Shown one piece after another: positions 49,015-61,035 of a DNA stretch of 64,000 bases (its first letter is position 1; the number at the start of each line of letters is the position of its first letter). The stretch covers positions 434,001 through 498,000 of the forward strand of contig CP137878.1 of the NCBI GenBank assembly GCA_034406715.1, in the 5' to 3' direction. The notes under the pieces were generated by a model. The model saw only the letters and a list, made by a program, of their open reading frames with translations, ran no database searches and was not told where the DNA came from. The DNA is from Rhodotorula mucilaginosa. Lineage: Eukaryota > Basidiomycota > Microbotryomycetes > Sporidiobolales > Sporidiobolaceae. The position numbers and the translations under genes are program-made.

Positions 49015-52000
49015 ATGCCGGCTGCTCCGCGTGGGTCGGGAGGGAGCGCCTCGTTCCCCTGCCCTGACTGCGACAAGAAATTCTCGCGCAAAGAGGTCAG
49101 TCTCGCTCATCATACACGGAGGACCGGGTCCTTTGACCTGCACGGGCGCAGCGCTCGCCGATGCTCGCCTCAGCTCTGTCGCCCAGAGCTCCGGCGTGCC
49201 GCCGTCCGTCCGGAGAAGGGTGGACGCCGTCTTGTCATCGCGAGCTAATCGCTGACCGCTGGACGGACTGGCTTGCAGTATATGGCACGGCATTACCGAT
49301 CAAAGCACAGCCGAGAAACCCCCTTCCAGTGCGAACACTGCCAGCGCGCCTTCAGTCGCAGGTCTGTGCTGTCTCCTCCCTATCCTCCTCCGCCGTTCGG
49401 CCCCGCTGATCCTCGGATCGCCCGCTCGTCTACAGTGACTTGCTCCGCCGACATTACACGACCTGCGCACAGGCCAAGGCTAGTCGTGGTGATACCACTG
49501 ACGTGCGCAAAAGCGAATCGCCGAACGACCCTGTCGCTTCGACGTCGACCATCCCCATCGAAGCTCGGCTGTCGCACCCCGGCCAGTCGCTCGCTCGATC
49601 CGGCTCCTCGTCGAATTCGCCGTATGACTCGGACCTCGCGCTGCCAGTCCCGCCCGCTTCGTTTGTGCAGCCGACCTATTCCATTCAGGGCCCTTCGCCT
49701 CCCGGAAGTCAGCCGTCACCTCTGTACGCCATCTCGCCCTACTCGATCCCGACCAACACGTCCACTTCCACCCTCGCAACGTCGAACGGGTCTCCCGACG
49801 ATTATCGTACGCAAAAGGACTTGTTCCCTCCGGAGCCGACCCCTTCGTCGCACCTTCCAATCTCGTCCGGCTTGCCCGCTCCGCACCTTCCTCCCCCCGC
49901 CGGCTTTGCCAACACTCAACTGCCACCTCCACCGGCACCTCCGCCTCACTTGCTGCAGTACCCGCCGATCGGACGCAACTCGGCCATCCTATCCGACCCG
50001 GGACGTTCGCAGGCGACGTCGAGTGTCCGCACAGTCCAAGTCGCAGCACCCGCTCCGATCGCTGCCTCTTCCAATCCCGCGTTCAAGTACGGCGGAGGAT
50101 TCAGTTTCGCGCAGGACACGCTCGCGCCGGGCTTGTCCAGGACGGGCTCGTTCACCAAGGACGAGGTGCTCGCGTCCGAAGTCTTGCGTGACCTGATGCG
50201 GTCACCGCTCGGGCTTCCGCCGACGGCACCGCACCCGTCCCCGATGAGCGAGTCGCCGTGGCATGGAGCGAAAGCGGCCGCTCGCGCTCAGCAACAACAA
50301 CAACAGGACCAGGACGAGCAGACTCGGCAAGACGGTCGTCCTTCGTCGTCGGATCAGCTGGTGCGCGGCGGGAACGAGGCGGCGACTTTGGTCGACGGGC
50401 AAGACTGGGGCATGACGACGACGACGGGCTACAGCATGCCGGGGACTCCCGCCGCCGCCGTACAAGTCTCGAACAAACTCGAGACCTCGCCGGCGGCGCA
50501 AGCGCTCGCTTCGTACTTCAACCAGGGCGGCGTCGGCGGAATCACCGCGTTGGACCTCGGCTTCCCGACCGAACCCTCCCTGTTCCCCGATTTCTTGTTC
50601 CAGCCTCAGATCGTGCACGAGGAGGACAAGCGCTACTGGCTTCCGGCGCAGAAATTCTGCCTCGGGTGTATGTTCTTCCTTCTTCATGCTGTCTCAGTAT
50701 CGCCATAACAGCTCGCTGACGTGAACTTTTTGCCTCTGCCAGATCTCTACCCGTGGCACGTCCCGCCAGTGCAAGTCCTGTCCTCCTATGCTCGAAAAGC
50801 GACAGAGAAGCTCCTCCCGGCCATGCCCATCATGCATGCCGCCTCGGTCAACCTGAACGAGATGCCCGCCCACACGGCGTTCGCGCTCACGGTCGCCGGC
50901 GGGGCGTACGAACGCGAAGGTCAAAGCTTTAGTAACGAGATGCTCGTCGAGAAACGGGTCTTCTTGGTTCGAGGTGAGTCTTTTTGGTTCTCGAGCTTGG
51001 AAATAGAGCCGCAAAACTAACTCGATCGGACCGTCAATTCATTGTGCTTGTGCAGGCTTCCAAGATGCAGGCAAGAGCTGGGATGAACGCTTCTCCTCGA
51101 TGCAGTCCTTGCTCCTGTACCAACTCCTCGGCCTCTTCCACCGAGATGAGCAACGTGCGTCCTCCACATTTCTCATCACCAATCCCTCTTATCGGAACTA
51201 ACAAAGGTTTTTTCGGAGTATACAGAGCGCTTGCTATCGCACTCGTTCCATTCCGCGCTCATCTTCATGTTGCGCTCGCTCGATTTGCCTGCAAAGGTCA
51301 AATCCACGCCGCTCGAACCGCCTCGAGCAGGCATGGAAGGAGAAGAGCTGCAGCGTGCGTGGAAAGAGTGGATTAAAGTCGAGACCTGGCGTCGGTACGT
51401 TCGCTCAACGCCGCTGCTCGAAGACGACTCGCCGCTGACTATGAACGCGGTGAAAACCCCCTCGCAGCGTCAACTTTATTGTCTTCTTGGCGGATCTCGA
51501 GTATGCGACCGCGACCAACTCGGCGCAACTGCTCTCTCTCAGCGATATGGATCTCGACCTCCCTTCCGTCGACCGAGCCTGGAACTCGCAGAGCGCCGAA
51601 GAATGGCTCGAACATCTGCTTTCACCCTTCGCGCCGCCGCCTTTGCCCTTCCTCGCCACCTTGCGCGCCTTGATGAGTCGCACCGAGCCGGCGCGTGACC
51701 CGTTCTCGGACCAGGCAGTCTTGCTCGCCGAGCTGTCTCGGATCTCGAGCTTCCCGCTCTTGATCCTGAGTCGGACTCTGAGCTTCCTCGAGCAAAAGAC
51801 CGAAGAGGCCATCGACCAGATGGACCCCTTCAAGACTTTCCGTACGTTCAACGAATACCGCGACTTGATGTTGTGTGTCAGATGCTGACTGCTGCGGGTC
51901 CTCACAGTCAATGGCACCGGCATCGTCGACGAACGAGACGCCGAGAACCGCGATATTCTCGCCCGGATCCGTGCGGGTCGCCAACACCTTCGTCGCCTTC

Positions 52001-52335
52001 CGGGTGGGCTCGCCCGCGGTGGTGGAGAACGCTGGTTCGAGGAGGTTATCCCGTCCGCAGCCGGCTACAGCTGCTCGAAGCCGTGCTCGCCCACCCCGAA
52101 TCCCGAAGTCGCGCCCGAAATCCTCGCGCAAAGTCACCAATCTGGCACCAAGGCAGCTCCTACCGTCGACGACGACATCTTTGCCGAGTTTGAGCCGCAA
52201 CCGTACAGGCCGTTCTATGGTGCGGGCGGAGCGAGCCAGAACGAGACGTACGAGGAGGCTCAGGCGCGCATGGGTCACCTGACCGAAAGGAAACTCGACA
52301 GCGTCCGGGCGCAGTGGCCGCAGTTCCTACAGTGA
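49015..52335 (+). CDS. C2H2 zinc-finger transcription factor with fungal-specific regulatory domain
   Basis: Eight exons, about 900 residues. Two N-terminal C2H2 fingers are interrupted by introns: FPCPDCDKKFSRKE + YMARHYRSKH, then FQCEHCQRAFSR + SDLLRRHYTTC. A disordered Ser/Pro region of about 400 residues follows, with a Gln run. The second half looks like a Fungal_trans-type domain: DLYPWHVPPVQVL, SVNLNEMPAHTAFALTVAGG, FQDAGKSWDERFSSMQSLLL, YQLLGLFHRDEQRLLSHSFH, VNFIVFLADLEYATAT, EVIPSAAGYSC. This layout resembles Adr1/Klf1-like factors of ascomycetes, which control carbon use or quiescence, but no one-to-one ortholog can be named. The tail ends RAQWPQFLQ. Confidence 0.85.
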
Positions 52336-52920
52336 ACTCCGACCCGGCCACGCTGTTCTGCTACATCCTCTACATTCCCGTCGCGCTGCTTTACCGTGCA
52401 TCCCTTTCCCGCCTCTTGATTCGACTTTTCTACCCCTCTGCTGCCTTCTTTTCCCCGCACCTTGTCAGTACGTACATCTTAGCCTTGTTGTTTCTGTTAC
52501 TACCGAGTCACACCCCTGTAACATTCGCTTGATGCTCACCGCCGCATATCGAGCCTCCAACTTCTCGAACTTCTATCCCTTTCGAAGACTTCGTCGTGCC
52601 GAAGAGAGCGCGCGGGCGGGACAATGTGCATACCTTCTACACATGTATCTGCAAAGGAAAAAGACATTTTTGGCCACGCGTGATGGAGAAAAGGGCACCC
52701 AGAGCAAGACAGGCACGGTGTGAGGAGGAATGTTTTTTTGCGTCGCAGCTGGAACAAAAAAGGGGGGTGGGACCAGGAACCCAGATGGGTATACAACAAG
52801 GAGACACGACAGTTTGATCCGAGAGAGGAAGAGAGAGAGTGAACTGAGATGGACGAGTAGAGCAAGAAACGAGGCGGGGTCGAGGGGCTGTTCCGCCAAT
52901 GCGGCGTGAGGGCGAGATCT
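52336..52920. terminator. Convergent 3' region, C2H2 factor and PP2C genes
   Basis: 585 bp between facing stops. A T-run at about 52734-52740 and an A-run at about 52755-52761 are the only simple-sequence elements. No gene was recognised. Confidence 0.35.
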
Positions 52921-55045
52921 CTAACGGACGACTTCAGCTGGCGAGTGACTCGTCCGGAGCTTTGACGGGTCGAGTTCACTGTTGTCGGCGGCAGCCGTGT
53001 CGTCTGCAGCAGCAGACTTGTCGCCGGCCTCCTGAACCTCGGCCAAACTGGCGTCGGCATCCTCGATCATCGCGTCGTCCTCGTCCTCGTTACCCTCCGC
53101 CGCAGTCTGCGCACCCGCACCGGCACCAGCACCGGCACCGGCATCGGAGGATGAGAACGCCTCTTCTTGTTCGAGTTCGGCCATACGAGCGCGCAGCGCC
53201 GCCTGGATCGTCGGCAAGTCGAGCTCGGTGTCGTCCTCTGAGTCCTCCTCGCCGATCCCGTTCGGGCCGTCCGCGCCTCCGAACGAGAGCTGAACCGTCC
53301 CGTCGGCGAGAGAACCGACGCGGAGGGCGCCGCCGAGGATGCCGCTCGGGGCGACTTCGTCGCTGCCGCTGCCTCCCGAGGCGCCGCCACTCCCGCCAGC
53401 CATCAACGCGCCGCGGGGTCCGTTCCCGCCCTGTCCGAACGGCTCGACGTACTCCTTCGGGGTCGGGTACCCTTCGCCGTTCTCGACGCGCTCCTTGACC
53501 CACGCGAACCACTCTTCCTCGGTCCGGTCTCCGAGCAACGCGACCACCATCATGGTCATGTTGTCGCAGCCGACGCCGCCCCAGTCGGAATCGGGCGCGA
53601 GGCACCGGTCGAGCATCTCTTCGCAGATGGTCTGGAGCGACTTGCCCTGCGAGATGGCGAGCCGGACAAAATCGATCACTTGCTGCGAGGTGAGGACGTC
53701 CCAGATCCCGTCGCACGCGATGACGACAAACTCGTCTTCGGGCGTCGCAGTGTGAACCGTGATGTCCGGGTCGGCAGTGACAATCTGCTGCTCCGGGTCG
53801 AGCGTCGTGCTTTGCTTAAAGTCAAAGTCGCCCAGAGCCCGTGAGAGCGCGAGGTTGCCTGCGTGGCATGACCACATCAACGTCAGCTTAGCCTGTCTGT
53901 ACAGTGACTCAAAAAGAGAGTACTAGGCGCACCGTTCACTCGACCGAATTCGACAAAGCCGCCCGCCGCCACAATCCGCGAAGTCTCGCCCTGGTTCGTC
54001 GGCTTGTGGTCGAACGAGAGCGGTTTTGCCTCGCCACCGACACTCATGACCGCTCGCGAGTCACCGGCGTTGGCCTGTGGGGAGAAGGTCAGGTGAGTCC
54101 ACGTGCTTGAAATGAAGAGCGCGTATGTGTCCCCGGGAAGGCGTACGCAAATGATGTTCATCTCGGGGGTGATGATGGTCGAGACGGCCGTGCAGCCTGA
54201 CGGGTCACCCTTGAAATCGGGGTCTGTTTTGCAACAACGAGAATCAGCACGCAGGGCGGGAGGTGCAAAATCAGCAGCACTGCGGCTGCCAACTCACTGG
54301 CCCTGAGATCCTCATCCGTCTCGAGGTACGCCCGCTTGAGACTCGCCTCCCAATCCCGCTTCTTGAAGTGATCGTTGCTGGCCAAGCGGGAATGCACAGT
54401 GTCTCCGGCAAACTTGGCGACCGTCGAGCCTGCAGGCGAGTGAACTCGGGTCAGGTTGAGCTGTCCGCAGCAGCCTCGAGGGGAAACGACAAAGGAGAGA
54501 GACATACCTCCGTGACCGTCGTAGACTGCAAAGAAGGATGTCGGTTTGCCATCGAGCTCGTCTCCGAGCGAGAGGACTGCCGAGTGTGCGTCCTCCATGG
54601 CTGTGAAGTGCGAGCCAACTCTCGTCAGTACAGGCGCAATTTTGCCCAGTAAAGCGGCGGATCCCCTGCCCATCGAGCACGATTTTTGTAGGGCACACTA
54701 CGCGCGCGCAAGGGACTCGAGAGAATCGCCTGGACGCAAAGAAGCGGAGACTCACTCAATCGCCAGCCCTGCATCTCACTGACGGCCCACGCGAGTCTGC
54801 GGGCGGGGAGCGCGCTGCAGTTGATCAGCTCCCGTTGTCTTTTCACAATACGATCACGATCTCGGACTCCGATCTGGTCCCCGCGGCGAGGTGGAGAGCC
54901 CAGCTGAGCTCGGCGGCGGCGGCGTGGACATCGCACCCCCCGCCAACGAGGGTGGCGGGTCGCGGACTGGAGGGCAAGCTTACCGAGCATCTTTGCCAGA
55001 CTGCGAGTGCTTGTCCACGACGGGTTCCGAGAGTGTCTGACCCAT
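52921..55045 (-). CDS. PTC2: PP2C protein phosphatase (Ptc2/Ptc3-type)
   Basis: Starts [20 protein letters not shown], the myristoylatable Gly2 start typical of Ptc2/Ptc3. The catalytic core is spread over several exons: [109 protein letters not shown]. The metal-binding aspartates (MEDAH, DGHGG, DGIWD, CDN) are all present. The C-terminal 180 residues are Gly/Ala/Asp-rich and disordered, ending [10 protein letters not shown]. In yeast, Ptc2/3 dephosphorylate MAP kinases (Hog1) and the checkpoint kinase Rad53. Introns are at least five, all short. Confidence 0.92.
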
Positions 55046-55303
55046 CTCCGAACGGGGGCGGTGCGAGGCGTCGAAACAATCGACCCGGACGGTGGAGGGC
55101 GCAAAGGGCGGAGCAAGTTGGACAGTCGGGAGGTCTGTAGTCGTAACGAGAGCCTACGCGTGTTACTGGTCTCGGTCTCTCGGTCTCTGTAACGCGTTGC
55201 TCGCTCTCTCTCTCTTGATTCCGGACTTGGTTGTCGCGTGCTCGACCCGGTCAATCCTCATCCGGAGCCTCCCCTCAGCCGGAATATGCTCTAGTTTATA
55301 CAA

Positions 55304-57060
55304 CTATGACCGCCGGTACAAGGCTACAGCGCCGACAGCGACAGCCAAATCTATCACAGCCATCAGCGCAAACGGCGCGCCCGGCCACAGCTTGTTGAAT
55401 CCGAAACCCGCACTCGCTCCCACCGCCAAAATGCCGAGTCCTTCCAGGGCGTCGCGAGAGTACACCATTAGCAATCTTCCCCGTGGCGCGAGTAAGCGAA
55501 GGGCACAAACTCACCGCCACTGAAGCCGTACGCTCCGCTCAGCGTGCCCGCAATCTCGCGACCACCAGCCGCGTTGCCACTTCGAGCCGTGACTATCCCC
55601 CTCCCCGTCGTCACCAAAGCCAAACTCAAGACGACTCCAGCAGCTTGTGCAAATCCAACTCCTCCGGCGTACAGCCACGTCCACCCCGAACGCGGATCGC
55701 CGTCGTTGGGTAGGGCGCTGTAACCGACAAACGCCACTGCGCCGAGCAAACTCGCCCCGCCGAGCAACGCCGCTTGCGGGTGGCGCGTCCTGCGACTGCT
55801 CGCCGACGACGAGGCCGCGTACCCGATCAGCGGAGAGAGCACGAGCGACAAGAGCTGGACCGAGCCTGTCAAGGCCGACGCGAGGATGTACGCTCGTCGG
55901 CACGAATCGCGGCCTCCAACGAGCGGGTCGTCCGCCGTCACGTCGCACAGGTGATACTTGGAAAAGTACTGCGTGCATCCAAGTCGAGTGAGGCTGCTGT
56001 AATCAAGTACACCACTCATCTGCAAGCACGGAATGGCTCACCCTCTCGATGAGCAACGGCAAAAACGCGTTGGTGACGGTCGTCTGAGCTCGACTCTGTG
56101 GCGATTCATCTGGATCGTCAGCATTCTAGCGCGAGCGAGTACGTGAAAATCTGCCCCGTGATGCACTGCAAAGCTCGAAGCGAACCCGAGCGCAATGTTG
56201 CCGTCCCGAGCAGCGAGCTTGAACCCCACGACCAGTTTGCCGCCCGCCTCCCACATGGCCGCTTTGAGCGAGCGTTCGTCTTCTTCCACAGCCGTCGCAT
56301 TTGGGACTACGCTCGGGGGTAGAACACAGGCTAGGAAGAGCGCCTGCAAGAGCGCGATTGCCGCGAGGACGTGAAACGTCGCCCACAAGCCGAATCGAAG
56401 CGCTTCGGGCGAATCGGGATCTGCGTACGGAGACAAGAGCGCCAGCAAGGTCGGTAATCGTAGAAAGCCAAAGACTGCTCGCATAAGGCGGGAAGAGGAA
56501 CATCAGATGGTTGTTTGATTCGGTAGCAACTAGTAGGGGAGAAATCGACTTGCCGGCGATGACCGCACCCAGTCCTCCTGCAAACGCCAACATTCCAGCG
56601 CTTCGCGACGACTTTCGGAAACTTCTCGCCGACGCCCAGGACGCCGTACTTTCTCGCCGGTTGCTATTGTACAGCAAGCCGGTTTCCTCGGTCGGCGGCA
56701 TCGATTCGAATCGCGCGCAATTAGGTTCTGATGATGAACCGAGAAGCGGCGAGGTCGTTCCGTAGATGACCTCGTCGGGGATGGCAGACATTTGTAAGAG
56801 GAGGGCGCTCATGGTCGTGATGAGCGTCGAGCCGCCGATCTGTAAAAAGTCCTCCGAATCAGCGACGGAATCCGCAGCCGCCAGATGAGGCGGTAAGTCT
56901 TTTCTCGACGTGTGAAACGCACCGCAAATAAAACGCGGGAGGCGATGAGCCACTCCAAGCTGGGTGCGCGCACGTAAGCCGCCAGAGCCGCTGCGACGAC
57001 GACGTAGCCTGCGATCGAGCAGCGCTTCAAGCCTCACACGGCCGAGTCGGCTAAAGCGCC
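55304..57060 (-). pseudogene. MFS transporter gene lacking a recognisable 5' end
   Basis: From about 57040 downward the frame reads as an MFS protein: GLKRCSIAGYVVVAAALAAY, IGGSTLITTMSALLLQMSAI, LAFAGGLGAVIA, VFGFLRLPTLLALLSPYADP, SRAQTTVTNAFLPLLIER, YFSKYHLCDVTADDPLVGGR, LTGSVQLLSLVLSPLIGYAA, and a last exon ending AVALYRRS (stop at 55304). Introns splice cleanly, including a GC-AG one at 56475-56553. Upstream, the same frame has SLYLPVGALADSAV followed by an in-frame TGA, just where MFS motif A (G..AD..G++) is expected. No ATG or earlier helix fits within the 155 bp before the next gene's stop (57202). Either the gene lost its N-terminal helices and is decaying, or a shorter product starts later (for example at the Met of TTMSALLLQ). 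The substrate is unknown. Confidence 0.65.
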
Positions 57061-57201
57061 CACGGGCAAGTAAAGGGATAGGGATAATGGATGGGCATAC
57101 CGGGGAAGTGGCAAGATGCAGCGCGAAATGAGTCGAGAAGAAGGCCTCAATGCTTTATTGGCACAAGTACATCTAATACGCCATATGATTCTTTTGAGGG
57201 T

Positions 57202-59252
57202 CTATGACAAACGGTTGAGCACACTTCGCACCGAACCGAGGAAAGATGCGGCGGATTCCTTCTCGCGAGCGTCCCAAACGATGTCGATTTCGCGGACGAC
57301 CTTTCGCGCGGCCGGGTCGTTGCAGGTGTGCCGGAACAGGTACATCCCAGGTCCGAGCTCCTTGACTTCGGCGATATAGTACGTGAGCTTGTCGATGCCT
57401 TCGGCGCGACGAGCGCGAGCCGGCTTGCGAGGTTCGTGTTCGTTCCAGGTCCACTCGATCTGGCGCAGCTCTTCGGCCGTGAGCGCCGACCGGTGGATCG
57501 TCACAGCGTAACCCGCGCTCCAGGTGATGAGACCTCCGTCGAAGACCCAGCGGCGAAGGAAGTTGGGCCCGCCGAGCACGGAGGCCGCAGAACTGAGCAG
57601 GCTGATCGCCTCGAGGCCCGGCACGCCCGGCATCAGCTGCAACCAGCTCGTCCAGTGACTGCGCGGCAGGCAAGTATGTAAGCGTTATCTCAGCGAATGG
57701 GCAGAGCGAGCGGATACGCACTGCAGTGACAAGAACGGCGCAGACCCGTCTGTCAGGTAGCCGGTTGCGTCGCCTTGGATGTCCACTGGATGAGACATGT
57801 CAGTAGAGTTGCCCAGCACATTGACGGAAAAGGTGACTCACTTTGGCGGAGACCCGGAACTTCCTCGACTATCTTTGACAGAGGGTAATCGCGGCAAAGC
57901 GCGGCGCAATTTGACTGCGTCAGAACGATGGTGAGTGCCCGGGCCCTTTCACACAACAGGTCAGCCAGAAGGGCGACGCACGATCATCCCGTCACCGCCG
58001 ATGACGTCTCGGAAGCGCACGGCGCACTCGTCGACCCGAGCCTGCATCTTCTCCAGCAAGGCGCGACTGATGATGATTCCGCCTCCACCGAAAGCGATCG
58101 GACCCTGTGAGGCAGCAAAGCAGCGGTGAGCGTTCCAAAGCCGGACATAGCGGCACACAATGGGTCAGACTCACAAAGTACTCGTAGTTTTGCCGAGTTT
58201 CGCTGAAGGTTCCAAAGAAATGTTCGTCGGCGGGATTGTGTCGAGCCAAAAATTCTCGAAGCATGGTCACGTCGGAGTACAGGTGTCGTCGTCGCCAAAG
58301 ACGAACCAGTCCGGAACGGCAGCGCCATCGCGCCAGCGGCGGAGCTCGCTTTCGACCCAGGCATCACGGAGGAGGCCGAGCACCCTCAACTCGTAGCGCT
58401 GCCCGGTGCGTGACGTGTCTCGCATGACACAGCCGAGTCCCTGCCGGCGGAACTCGTCGTTGGCACGAGTCATGCCAGTGGTGTCACGCGTACCGTCTGC
58501 ATCGGTGACGAGGCACCCTGGTGGCGGCGCTGGTGCGTCGTTGGAATCGCGGCGGCTCGAGTTGCTGCCCAGCATGAAGTGCGACCAGGTTTGCGCATAG
58601 CGAACTGCACGCTTGGGCGACGTGCACAGTGCAAAGAAGAGTTCTGGGTTCGCGTCGTTGGGAAGCGAAGATCGAGGCTTGAAATCGAGAGTGTGCGAAA
58701 AAGGTCGAATGCATTTGCCGTCTCGAGACCTGTCTGGTGACGGCTGAGCGCCCCGACTAGCTTCGCCAAACATTTCGGCGACTTGCGAGGAAAGCTTGGG
58801 ATGAAACAGATGGGGCTGGATCGTATTCTCGTGAACGAAAGCGCCCTCCCGAGGCACAGCGGATTGTCGAGAGGTGACACGGACAGCGATCCGCTGCGCA
58901 TCGTCGATATCGTTAGTCGCGCGCGAGAGGAAACCTCGAGCCTCGCAGGACTTGCCAGGATCGTCGTCGTCCACAGTTGCGTTCGCACCCTTGTTGCGGT
59001 TCCTCTGGTTATCGCGAGGACGACGATAACTCCAACCGCCGTCAACGTCGCCCATGCGATCCAGCGCTTCGTTCGCCTCGGCCCTCGCTTGACGCTCGGA
59101 GTGTAGTGGCGTGGCGGCCTCGGACTGTCGTCGAACTGGACGGAAGGTCGTCTCCGAAGGTGCGGAGTCGAAGGGCCGAACGCAGCTGACGCTTGGGCTG
59201 GCGACTTGAGCAGGACGACGTGGTCCTCACACTCGGGTCGCGCGTCTCTCAT
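57202..59252 (-). CDS. DUF604/fringe-like glycosyltransferase, type II membrane protein
   Basis: Starts MRDARPECEDHVVLLKSPAQ at 59252. A single N-terminal membrane anchor (RWIAWATLTAVGVIVVLAIT) indicates Golgi type II topology. After an intron with a perfect ACTAAC branch site come RIAVRVTSRQSAVPREGAFV and the lumenal catalytic domain: SPKRAVRYAQTWSHFML, DWFVFGDDDTC (DxD metal site), HFFGTFSETRQNYEYF, GPIAFGGGGIIISRALLEKM, DVIGGDGMI, IQGDATGYLT and LSLHHWTSW. These are the hallmarks of fringe-like/DUF604 enzymes. Donor and acceptor sugars cannot be deduced. A C-terminal domain of about 130 residues (RRWVFDGGLITWSAGYAVTI, YLFRHTCNDPAARKVV) follows. An AATAAA signal lies about 50 bp downstream of the stop. 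Confidence 0.8.
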
Positions 59253-59694
59253 GGTGTCATGCGTGGGAGGGAGATGCACGACGGTGCGAGTCGCCCAACA
59301 TGCACAGCTCCATAGACCTGCCATTCCCTTTGATCGAGCAGCTGCGGCCGTCCGACGGACACACGCATTTCTCATCGTGTCTCAGGTCTTTGGACATGTC
59401 CGAAAGCCTGCTTCGGCCGCTTGGGCCTCGCGTGAGCACGAGCTATGGACTTGCATAGTGTACCAGCCTTCGCCACCGGTTGGCGACGCGGCGACAGCCC
59501 TCGATCTGCAGGCCACTAGTCCAAGCTCCAACTTTTCGGAACTCGACGGGCTCGTCAAGATCGTCGCCTGTTCTCTTCCAAACCAAACGCTCTCAAGCTT
59601 GCCGCTCGCGACGTACAAGTGTCTGTCCGCCCTACCAGTGCCTCTTGCTCGAGCAATATGCGCGCTAAGGATCATGCGCGCAAGAGCTGCTGAG
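59253..59694. promoter_or_regulatory. Promoter region of the DUF604-like gene
   Basis: 442 bp between two minus-strand genes. A plus-strand open frame covers it but shows no codon bias or family match. Confidence 0.35.
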
Positions 59695-60599
59695 TCAGGC
59701 GGCCCCTTTGATCCACATCTTCCCTTCTATCCAACGCGCGAACGGCTTGATGCGATGGACGCACTGCGCGATCTCTTCTTGTGCGCTGTTGAGGCTGAGG
59801 CGATGCTTGCGGGGATTGCCGTCGCTGCGCAGCTTAAAGTACACACCGGATTCGGGATCGTACGCAGACGGCAAATCCGGACGAACTCTGCAACCGCCGT
59901 TGAACACATGCCGACCTGAAGATGTACACCGAGTGCAGATTAGCTCAGCTGAGGATCGCAAGCTAACGGATCCAGGCCTTGAGCGAGACCTCGAATCTCT
60001 TGCTTCAACCGGGGGATGTTTTCGTGCACTCTGTTGTACTCCCCGACCGGTGAGCACCTCGACGACGCTCGAGGCGTCTCCACGAGAGTCTGCCAAGAAC
60101 GCCGGCTTACCGCGCCCAGATTCGGGGACTTCTACCGCTAGGGTTTCCGGCGAAACCGGCTCGAGGAAAGTCAGCGTTTCGACCAAGTTTCGACGCAGCC
60201 CGCCTCGTATCCCTTCTCCACCGTGGAAACTGTCCCACAAGGCAGGCGTTCCTGAGGACAAGTCAAGCCACGAGCTCCTGGAGTCCCGATCTTTGCCCAA
60301 GCGGCCGCTGCGTCCCTATCAGCTCGCAAGCTCGGTCAAGGACCGCTTTCTCTGAAGCAGAACGCAACAGATCACGTCCCCGGTCTCGCGAATTGCTCTT
60401 CGCCGTACGCCGGTTGCTCACCTTCCTTCAGCATGGCTCGGTCGGTTCCGGTGAAAGAAGGGTTGGGCAGTGCGCCCTCGAAACGGTTGAAAGCGCCACT
60501 CCGGCAAATGACGTAGCGCCACTCCAGCAAACGTGTAACAAGTATGACTGCCAAACGAATGAGAGATGCATGCCACAGTGAAGCGCGCGTCTGTAACAT
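59695..60599 (-). CDS. Tentative unrecognised multi-exon gene
   Basis: Starting at ATG 60599, a first exon reads MLQTRASLWHASLIRLAVIL and SGAFNRFEGALPNPSFTGTD, ending at a GTGAGC donor. Further exon-like segments are GTPALWDSFHGGEGIRGGLR, RRNLVETLTFLEP, EYNRVHENIPRLKQEIRG and RHVFNGGCRVRPDLPSAYDP with YFKLRSDGNPRKHRLSLNSA, ending MWIKGAA at 59695. The segments have protein-like composition and plausible splice sites (for example a 74-nt intron joining EIRG to RHVF), but some joins are ambiguous. No family was recognised; a hydrophobic N-terminus suggests a membrane anchor. Alternatively this is a decayed gene. It is divergent from the KDM3-like gene. Confidence 0.35.
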
Positions 60600-61035
60600 A
60601 GGCGAATGGAAAGCGCGCCGGAGACAACAACAAAGGCGAGACGTCGTTCGAGTCGTTCCTGCAATTCACGTGCCCAGAGTCTCCTCACCGCCTCGCACCA
60701 CGGAGAGACCGCGTGTATTCACAGAAGCTCGGCAGCTCCGCATAGCAACCTAGCTAACCGAGATCCGAGCTGGAAGAGTGTACTTGGGCGGCCTGAGCGC
60801 CCGAGTCCCCACTTGCTCGCCGAATCGGGTCAGGCGGGTCAGTCAGACACGGCTCGCAGAGCTCGGCGAGGGCTGACACGCTGACTAGAGACTCGGAATT
60901 GATAGGAATCGCGATCTCTTGGGCCCCCGACAGGTCTCGAGCGCCACGGTGGTCAGTTCCTTAGGACTTTGTCTTCACGCGATCCCGACTGCTCGAGAAC
61001 AGGACTGACTCCTTAGGCGGGGGCTCTGCAGCAGC
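60600..61035. promoter_or_regulatory. Upstream region of the KDM3-like gene
   Basis: 436 bp with no recognisable gene. Presumed promoter, and shared if the tentative minus-strand gene is real. Confidence 0.35.

Noticed and set aside
59206-59919. 237-codon plus-strand frame
   Set aside because: Overlaps the glycosyltransferase promoter and lies antisense to the tentative minus gene; composition is not protein-like over most of its length.
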